64,000 nucleotides of DNA from Oscillatoriales cyanobacterium M59_W2019_021 (lineage in GTDB: Bacteria; Cyanobacteriota; Cyanobacteriia; Cyanobacteriales; Geitlerinemataceae): the NCBI GenBank assembly GCA_015295945.1, contig DVED01000207.1, positions 1 through 64,000 on the forward strand, in the 5' to 3' direction. Each line of letters begins with the position of its first letter. The stretch's first letter is position 1. Below are positions 58,429 through 64,000 of this stretch, piece by piece. The notes below the pieces were generated by a model. It ran no database searches. It was not told where the DNA came from and saw nothing but the letters and a program-made list of their open reading frames with translations. A program made the position numbers and the translations under genes.

Positions 58429-59583
58429 CTAACTCCGAATCTGAACGGGCATGATCAAATGCGTCATTTTCGTACCGCTCAACGGCGTGAGTACCACCGG
58501 AGAGGTGGGGGTATTCAATTGGATTTGCACTTCGGAGGCGAGCAAATTTTTCAGCGATTCTGTGATGTATTTGACATTAAACGCCACTTCCAGGCTTTGT
58601 CCGGAAACTTGGGCGTTCATCGACTCTTTCCCGCTGCCGATATCGGCGGCTTCGGCGGAGAGGGAAAGCTGTTGATTTTCGCTGTCGATACTAAATTTAA
58701 CCACGTTATTTTTGCGATCGGCAAGAATGGCGATGCGTTCCAACGCTGAAATCAGTTCGCGGCGATCGACGTTGAGTTGATTCTCGAACTGTTGGGGGAT
58801 AAGCTGTCGGTAAGCTGGGTACGACCCTTCCAACGTGCGACTGGTGAGTCGCTGTCCGCCGCCGAGGTCGAAAGCAACCTGCCCTTCCTCGAATTGCAAC
58901 GAAATGAAATCGCCCTCAGCCCGCTTGCCAAACATCCGTTCCAACTCCCGCAAGGCATTCGCCGGAATCGTCACCGCGAACCCTTCGATGTCGCTGGGCG
59001 TCTCCTCTTCCCCCTCGGGAGCATTCGTCGCTTCCACCACGGCTAATCGGTGTCCGTCGGTTGCCGCAAACTCCAACCCATCCCCGGAAACTCGCAGGTG
59101 AACTCCCGTCAAAACTTGTTTGGTTTCGTCGCCACTGGTGGCAAATAGCGTTCCCCGCAATCCTTCTTCCAGGGAAGTCACGCTTAACCGGATGGCTTTG
59201 CCGCTTTCGATTTCCGGCAGTTCGGGAAACTCGGCGGCGTTCATCCCCCGAATTTGGTAAAACTGCCCGGTGGTTGCCGTCAGCGTCGTTAGGGATTCGT
59301 CGCCTTCGCTGTTGAGGGTAATGTCGCCGTTGGGAAGTTTGGCAACGATGTCGTTCAGTAATTTCGCGGGAAGGGCAATTTCTCCCCCGCCGTCAATTTG
59401 GGCGGGAAAACTGGTACGGATGCCCAAACTCAAATCGAAGGCGGTAATTTGAACGCTGCCCGTTTCGGCATCTGCCCGTAGGAGAACGTTTGCCAAAACC
59501 GGATGGGTGGGGCGAGAGGGAACGGCGTGGTGAGCCAGGGTGAGGTTGGCGTTCAGGTCGCTTTGGGTGCAAACGAGCTTCAT
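58429..59583 (-). CDS. dnaN: DNA polymerase III sliding clamp, beta subunit
   Basis: A 384-residue beta clamp that tethers the replicative polymerase. It has three similar domains: MKLVCTQSDLNANLTLAHHA opens domain 1, GTLFATSGDETKQVLTGVHL and FAATDGHRLAVVEA lie in domain 2, and the C-terminus FNVKYITESLKNLL ... VLTPLSGTKMTHLIMPVQIRS is domain 3 with the client-binding pocket. ATG start at 59583. The gene reads away from a cluster of DnaA boxes starting 170 bp upstream, as in cyanobacteria where oriC lies next to dnaN rather than dnaA. Confidence 0.97.
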   Translation of the reverse strand: MKLVCTQSDLNANLTLAHHAVPSRPTHPVLANVLLRADAETGSVQITAFDLSLGIRTSFPAQIDGGGEIALPAKLLNDIVAKLPNGDITLNSEGDESLTTLTATTGQFYQIRGMNAAEFPELPEIESGKAIRLSVTSLEEGLRGTLFATSGDETKQVLTGVHLRVSGDGLEFAATDGHRLAVVEATNAPEGEEETPSDIEGFAVTIPANALRELERMFGKRAEGDFISLQFEEGQVAFDLGGGQRLTSRTLEGSYPAYRQLIPQQFENQLNVDRRELISALERIAILADRKNNVVKFSIDSENQQLSLSAEAADIGSGKESMNAQVSGQSLEVAFNVKYITESLKNLLASEVQIQLNTPTSPVVLTPLSGTKMTHLIMPVQIRS

Positions 59584-59709
59584 AGGGCAAGGGCAAAGGA
59601 GAACGAAGCTTTACGAGGATAAAGCGATCGAGCCAGTTTCGTCAACTGCGAGTTTGACCGTCTGGCTGGGGAGTTATTCTCGCCTGCAAGCGCGATCGGC
59701 ACAAACTAC

Positions 59710-59925
59710 TATTCTATATATATTTTTATAAATAGTAGTAGTAGGGGCTGTGAAAACTGTGGAAAAAACTCGGTAAGTCTGTCTCTGGCTCAGCTTTAGC
59801 CTTCGTCAGGTTGTGGAAAACCTGTGGAAAATTAAGGCGACTTTTCCACAGAGTATTTATACTTATCGAAGATTTCCACGAGTTTGTGGGGGTTTTCCAC
59901 AACTATTCCCCAAGGTTTTCCACAG
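59710..59925. other. Probable chromosomal replication origin (oriC)
   Basis: Six exact DnaA boxes TTTTCCACA: minus-strand copies at 59758-59766, 59812-59820 and 59823-59831, plus-strand copies at 59842-59850, 59893-59901 and 59916-59924. Near-matches lie at 59749-59757 (TGTGAAAAC) and 59872-59880. To the left are an A+T-rich stretch (59711-59732), four TAG triplets (59733-59744) and GGGC (59745-59748). These correspond to a duplex-unwinding element, DnaA-trio and GC spacer. The location upstream of dnaN supports oriC. dnaA itself is not in the window. Confidence 0.85.
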
Positions 59926-60172
59926 TGTTTTGGGCGATCGAATTCATCAACTCGCGAATGGTTAATAAAATTTAACAATAAGGTGGGTTATGGGTCATTC
60001 GTGATGTGGGGTTGGGTGTTGGTTATTTGGGGATTTGCTAGTTGCTAGTTCGCTTTTTTCCCCTGCTCCCCCTGCCTTCAAGATCGGTGTTACCTTGAAA
60101 AGGATGAGTGGGTAGGGAGTACCACCGGAAGGAAACGCACTACTCATGACCGATTACCGATTACCCATTACT

Positions 60173-62503
60173 ATGTCTCGTGCCGGGAATTCGATCGATC
60201 GTCCGATCTCGTTGTGGAATCGACTGCAACAGCGCCTTCAATCCGTACCGCCCCCCGTTCCTGAAGAATCGATCTCCTTGCGGATTCTCGTCCAAGCTCT
60301 CGTCTTAGTAGGGATTGCGGCAACAGATGTGGCAGCAGAAACCCAGTTGAGTTTGTGGGCGATTCCATTAAGTATTATCGGGGCAACGTGGAGTTGGTAT
60401 CGCCGTCACGATCGCAATATTTGGGTTAAATTCATACTAGCGATCGCCATGTTGTTGGCGTTGGGAAATTTCCTCGGGGAATTGCTGGGATCGCTCAACG
60501 ATACCCGACTGGTTCTCGCCAAATTGCTGATTCAAATTCAGGTTCTGCATACCTTCGATTTGCCCCGCCGCAAAGATTTGGGCTACTCGATGGTTATCGG
60601 GCTGATTTTGCTGGGGGTGGCGGGAACGGTCAGCCAAACGCTGGTTTTCGGCGCGTTTCTGCTGTTGTTTCTGGCGTTGGCGTTGCCCGTTTTGGTGTTA
60701 GACTATCGATCGCGTTTGGGCATCGTTGCCGATCAAACCCCCAGAAAGTCGCAACCCACGGCGTTACTGCCCTGGAAATCCATCGCGATTTTATTACCGA
60801 TCGTTCTTACCTTGGGGCTGATTTTATTCGCCGTCATGCCCCGCGTTCCCGGCTATCAATTGCGATCGCTCCCGGTCAGCGCTACCATTAATTTTCAAGG
60901 CTCCTTTGACGGTCGCAATATCGTCAGTCCTTTAGGCAGCGAAGGGGAAGAAGAAGGGGACGGCACCGGACTCGGGGGAACGGGAACCGGACCGGGAGAA
61001 CTCGACGACGAGTTTTACTACGGATTCGGGAACGAGATTAACCAAAATCTGCGCGGTGAGATGAAACCCAAATTGGTGATGCGAGTGCGATCGCAAGCGA
61101 AGGGGTTTTGGCGGGTCATTGCCTTCGATCGTTACACCGGACAGGGTTGGAAAATTTCTCGCCTGGAAAATCCCAACAAATTCTACCGATCGACCTGGAC
61201 GTATCGCTTCCTCCTGCCCCCTTTTTGGAGTCAAGGCGGCACGAAAGAAGTGATTCAGACCTATGCCATCGTTTCCGACCTGCCCAGCCTGATTCCCGCC
61301 CTCGATCGCCCGCAAGAGTTATACTTTCCCACGAAGGAAGTGGCGATCGATCCCGAAGGTACATTGCGATCGCCCGTCAAACTGGCAGACGGACTCACTT
61401 ACAGCGTCATCTCGCGGGTTCCCCTGCGCAATCGTACCGCCTTAGAAAGCGCCCTCACGACCTATCCCGAACCCATTCGCCAATCCTACCTGCAAGTTCC
61501 CCCGACGATCCAAAATAAAGTCCGCCAGCGAACGTTAGAAATCCTCGATTCCTCGAAAAATCCCCTCACCAATCCCTACGCCAAAGCCCTCTACCTAGCA
61601 CAGTACCTCAAACAAAACTATCAAATTCCCAGCAATCCCTTGGATTTGCCTTTTTTGCGGGAAGGCGAAGATCTCGTCGAGAATTTCCTGTTTGGTTGCC
61701 CCCCAACCGATCGACTGAAAACCTGCACGCCAGGTGGCTATGCCGACCATTTTTCCACGGTCTTAACCATCATGTTGCGATCGATCGGCATTCCCGCACG
61801 ATTGGTGGCGGGATACGCACCGGGAGAATTCAACCCCTTCACCGGATTCTACGAAGTTAAAAATACCGATGCTTACGCCATGACGGAGGTCTACTTTCCC
61901 CAGTACGGCTGGTTTGCCTTCGATCCCATTCCCGGACACGAAATCGTTCCCCCGTCGGTGGAAGACTACGAACGCTTCAGCGTGTTGCGGCAATTTTGGA
62001 AGTGGGTTGCCGGATGGATTCCCGCCCGCGTGACGGCATGGTTTGAAGGAGTTTTCGGCTGGATTTTCCGAGCGATCGGTTCTCTGTTCCAATTCTTTCT
62101 GCAAGGCTGGGGCGGCATTTTCGCCAGGGCGATCGCTTTGGTGGGTTTTGGCTTTGCCGGATGGTTGAGTTGGCAAGCTTGGCGAGAGTGGCGGCGGCGT
62201 CGCTGGTTGGGAACTTTACATCCCATGGAACGTCTTTACCAACAATTAATAAACTGGTCGGCTCGATGCGGATTGGACAAACACCCGGCTCAAACGCCAT
62301 TGGAATATGCCAAAGCGGCTCGAGATCGCTATCCACAAAAGATAGCGGACATCATCGAGGCGATCGTCAGCTCGTATGCGAATTGGCGTTATGGGGGGAT
62401 TGCTCCCGATCTAAAATCTCTCCATCCGCAATTCCGGGAATTGCAGCAGCAGTTTGCAAGGAAACGAGGCAAAGAACGACACAGACGCAAAAAATACTCA
62501 TAA
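60173..62503 (+). CDS. Transglutaminase-like membrane protein (DUF3488/TgpA-type), active site altered
   Basis: A 776-residue membrane protein. An N-terminal block has about six membrane helices (~40-235; IWVKFILAIAMLLALGNFL, VIGLILLGVAGTVSQTLVF). An extracytoplasmic transglutaminase-like core spans ~440-600, then one more membrane helix (~650-675) and a cytoplasmic DUF4129-like tail. In the core, the usual G-Y-C-x-H-F cysteine position is GGYADHFSTVL (Ala524), the usual D-A-H-A histidine position is NTDAYAMTEVYF (Tyr568), and the Asp remains in FAFDPIPGHE. Catalysis by the normal triad is therefore unlikely. I chose the ATG at 60173 because 60146-60172 is repeat-like sequence. Confidence 0.83.
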   Translation: MSRAGNSIDRPISLWNRLQQRLQSVPPPVPEESISLRILVQALVLVGIAATDVAAETQLSLWAIPLSIIGATWSWYRRHDRNIWVKFILAIAMLLALGNFLGELLGSLNDTRLVLAKLLIQIQVLHTFDLPRRKDLGYSMVIGLILLGVAGTVSQTLVFGAFLLLFLALALPVLVLDYRSRLGIVADQTPRKSQPTALLPWKSIAILLPIVLTLGLILFAVMPRVPGYQLRSLPVSATINFQGSFDGRNIVSPLGSEGEEEGDGTGLGGTGTGPGELDDEFYYGFGNEINQNLRGEMKPKLVMRVRSQAKGFWRVIAFDRYTGQGWKISRLENPNKFYRSTWTYRFLLPPFWSQGGTKEVIQTYAIVSDLPSLIPALDRPQELYFPTKEVAIDPEGTLRSPVKLADGLTYSVISRVPLRNRTALESALTTYPEPIRQSYLQVPPTIQNKVRQRTLEILDSSKNPLTNPYAKALYLAQYLKQNYQIPSNPLDLPFLREGEDLVENFLFGCPPTDRLKTCTPGGYADHFSTVLTIMLRSIGIPARLVAGYAPGEFNPFTGFYEVKNTDAYAMTEVYFPQYGWFAFDPIPGHEIVPPSVEDYERFSVLRQFWKWVAGWIPARVTAWFEGVFGWIFRAIGSLFQFFLQGWGGIFARAIALVGFGFAGWLSWQAWREWRRRRWLGTLHPMERLYQQLINWSARCGLDKHPAQTPLEYAKAARDRYPQKIADIIEAIVSSYANWRYGGIAPDLKSLHPQFRELQQQFARKRGKERHRRKKYS

Positions 62504-62600
62504 CAGTCACCGAAAAGTAGAGGGATAAACTTTGAAAAGACCAGTTGCTCGAAAGATGCGTTACCCGATAAGTGGCGGAAGTCCAATGACTTCAGGGGAG

Positions 62601-62639
62601 AAAAAATTAGGTCTATCTATAGATATGAAATAGACCTAA
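62601..62639 (-). terminator. Rho-independent terminator (minus strand)
   Basis: Perfect 10-bp inverted repeat TTAGGTCTAT (62607-62616) / ATAGACCTAA (62630-62639), followed on the minus strand by six T (A run at 62601-62606). No minus-strand protein gene lies upstream, so it probably ends the candidate small RNA. Confidence 0.75.
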
Positions 62640-62724
62640 CATCGTTTGGGGATGAGCAAATGTTTCTGGCTTGGTTGCTGTTGATCTGGCATTTGAAAAA
62701 TCAGCAACACTTGTTTTCTTGGGT
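62601..62724 (-). ncRNA. Candidate small RNA (~120 nt)
   Basis: On the minus strand, TATACT (62730-62735) with TTGCCA about 15 bp further upstream forms a plausible promoter, giving a start near 62724. The transcript would contain a hairpin closed by GTTGCTG (62702-62708 on the plus strand reads CAGCAAC) and CAGCAAC (62674-62680), then the terminator hairpin with a U run. No ORF of note is present. The element sits in the ~530-bp gap between the transglutaminase-like and pentapeptide genes; the rest of that gap shows nothing recognisable apart from a 7-bp GACTTTA/TAAAGTC dyad near 62780-62810. Confidence 0.5.
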
Positions 62725-63035
62725 TATGGAGTATAGAATCGCACACCATTTGGCAAATGCCTAGGGTATCAGGGCAGACTTTACCGGATCTTTAAGGATA
62801 AAGTCGGCGATCGTCCGGCAGGTCAGTGGGTCAAATGCCCGCAGGTCGATACTTGCCGTTAGAGACCCCAAAAACTCGATTCGTAAAAAATCTGCAAAGA
62901 GTGCGAGGAAAAGGCGATCGAGCGGTTACAGACGGACAGGCGGATGGAGGGGTCAAGGGGTACAATCGACGTAACTCCGGTTGACTTCAACCAGAACACT
63001 AGGATAATTAGATTGTTTCCTTTGTGTAAATCCCC

Positions 63036-64000
63036 ATGGATGCCGACGAACTGCTCGCACGATATGCTGACGAACTTTTAGCTCGATATGCAGCCGACGA
63101 ACTCCTCGGGCAGTATGCCGCCGGCGAACGCGATTTTTATGCCGTCGATCTCAGCGACGCCCACCTCAGTAACGCCGATCTCAGCGATATCGACCTGAGC
63201 GGTTCCAATCTCAGCCACATTCAACTGTATGGGGTGAAACTCGATCGCGCGAACTTAGGAAACGCCAATTTACGCAACGCGAATTTATATGGCGTTCAGT
63301 TCGATAGCGCCAATTTGAACAATGCCGATTTGCGGGAAGTCGAACTGCGGGATGTCAATTTCACCTACGCCAATCTCAGCGAAGCCGATTTCAGCTATGC
63401 CCGTTTAGTCAATACGGATTTTGAAGGGGCGGATCTCTCCTGCGCGGATTTCCACCACGCTAACTTGAATGGCGCCAACCTCAGCGAAGTGGATCTCTCC
63501 TGCGCGAACTTCAGTTTTGCCAACCTCAAAGGCGCGAACCTCACCAACGCCATCCAAGGTTTTAACGAAACCACTCTCAGTAGCGATCGCACCCGCATCG
63601 ATTTGCGAAATGCCGACCTCAGCTATGCCGACTTGAGTAATGCCGACCTCAGCTATGCCGATTTGAGTAATGCCAACCTGCGCGACGCCATTTTAGTGGG
63701 AACTAACCTCAGCAATGCCCTGCTCGATGGGGCAGCCGTAGAAGGCACGATTTTGGCATACCTGCAACAAAGCTCGGATGCGGTCAATCCTTTGGAGATT
63801 TGGGGGAAGTCTCGATCGGCCAATCAGGATTTGGTGAAACAAATCGCCACCTTCAAAGCGGGATACCAATGGCAAGAATCCGAAGACCGTCCCCACAAAC
63901 GCCATGTCCAGCGTCGCCTCCCCCGTCGCTCCTCACCCAAAGCTCCCACCGCCACCGCCTCCCCCCCACCAGAACCCGATTCCGTGTTGGCAGATTTTGT
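63036..64000 (+). CDS. Pentapeptide-repeat protein (3' end beyond the window)
   Basis: An open frame from the ATG at 63036 to the window edge (321 codons, no stop). Most of it (~45-240) is pentapeptide repeats of the A(D/N)Lxx type (LSNADLSDIDLSGSNLSHIQ, LGNANLRNANLYGVQFDSAN), folding as a right-handed quadrilateral beta helix. The N-terminal DELLARYA motif is present three times in succession before AAGERDFYAVDLS. After residue ~250 a non-repeat segment (NPLEIWGKSRSANQDLVKQI) is followed by a basic Pro/Ser-rich region. Cytoplasmic; role unknown. A 30-bp exact-type DNA tandem is at 63609-63668. Confidence 0.88.
   Translation, partial: MDADELLARYADELLARYAADELLGQYAAGERDFYAVDLSDAHLSNADLSDIDLSGSNLSHIQLYGVKLDRANLGNANLRNANLYGVQFDSANLNNADLREVELRDVNFTYANLSEADFSYARLVNTDFEGADLSCADFHHANLNGANLSEVDLSCANFSFANLKGANLTNAIQGFNETTLSSDRTRIDLRNADLSYADLSNADLSYADLSNANLRDAILVGTNLSNALLDGAAVEGTILAYLQQSSDAVNPLEIWGKSRSANQDLVKQIATFKAGYQWQESEDRPHKRHVQRRLPRRSSPKAPTATASPPPEPDSVLADF

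Overview
The window is chromosomal DNA from a cyanobacterium. It carries psbX, pcyA, cpcG, a CpcT-type bilin lyase, the carboxysome shell gene ccmO, the RuBisCO assembly factor raf1 and cofH. The octamer GCGATCGC (HIP1) is frequent throughout. Gene ends are followed by short 7-9 bp tandem repeats of the kind common in filamentous cyanobacteria. I cannot name the genus from sequence alone. Almost all of the window is ordinary housekeeping and photosynthesis-related DNA. I found no prophage, insertion sequence, CRISPR array or obvious defence island.

Layout. Bases 1-9.5 kb: an ATP-grasp peptide ligase, a large RTX/cadherin-like secreted protein, a BadF-type sugar kinase, a broken glutathione S-transferase gene and a PAS-GAF-GGDEF-EAL c-di-GMP protein. 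9.6-13.1 kb: repeats, S-adenosylmethionine decarboxylase, and a three-gene unit of a RimK-type ATP-grasp ligase, a DTG-type protease and an aspartoacylase-like hydrolase. 13.4-21.7 kb: an ABC exporter, cinA, a 44-residue small protein next to aroQ, a degenerate ADP-ribosylglycohydrolase-like protein, a DUF3318 protein, cofH and pcyA. 21.8-32.4 kb: a CHASE2 hybrid kinase, raf1 and ccmO facing away from each other, a TolQ/ExbB-like protein, and an MscS channel following pheA. 32.6-40.8 kb: a secreted TPR-CHAT protein, an RluA-like protein without the catalytic Asp, a membrane-anchored coiled-coil protein, a TPR protein, a phytase-like lipoprotein, a cpcT homologue and a lone ureB. 41-45.2 kb: the transcription/ribosomal cluster rplS - tRNA-Trp - secE - nusG - rplK - rplA - (L10 leader with attenuator) - rplJ - rplL, all on the minus strand. 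45.5-58.2 kb: a cupin, an HD-like protein, a PQQ-like propeller, proS, a beta-CASP-like protein without its metal-binding histidines, cpcG, an RluD-type synthase, a CPA2 antiporter and a Uma2 nuclease. 58.2-64 kb: psbX, dnaN, a probable replication origin, a transglutaminase-like membrane protein, a candidate small RNA and a pentapeptide-repeat gene running off the end.

The most notable region is the dnaN-adjacent intergenic segment at about 59.71-59.92 kb. It has six exact TTTTCCACA DnaA boxes, three on each strand. At its left edge are an A+T-rich stretch, four TAG triplets, a GGGC spacer and then the first boxes. This looks like a complete oriC unwinding element. Other points of interest are several proteins that keep a recognisable fold but have lost catalytic residues, a 9-G tract inside the RTX gene, a structured candidate sRNA on the minus strand near 62.6-62.7 kb, and psbX, which is too short for routine gene calling.

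Limits: functions are assigned by recognising motifs and protein families by eye. No alignment, profile search or structure prediction was run. Residue positions are approximate unless a codon position is given.
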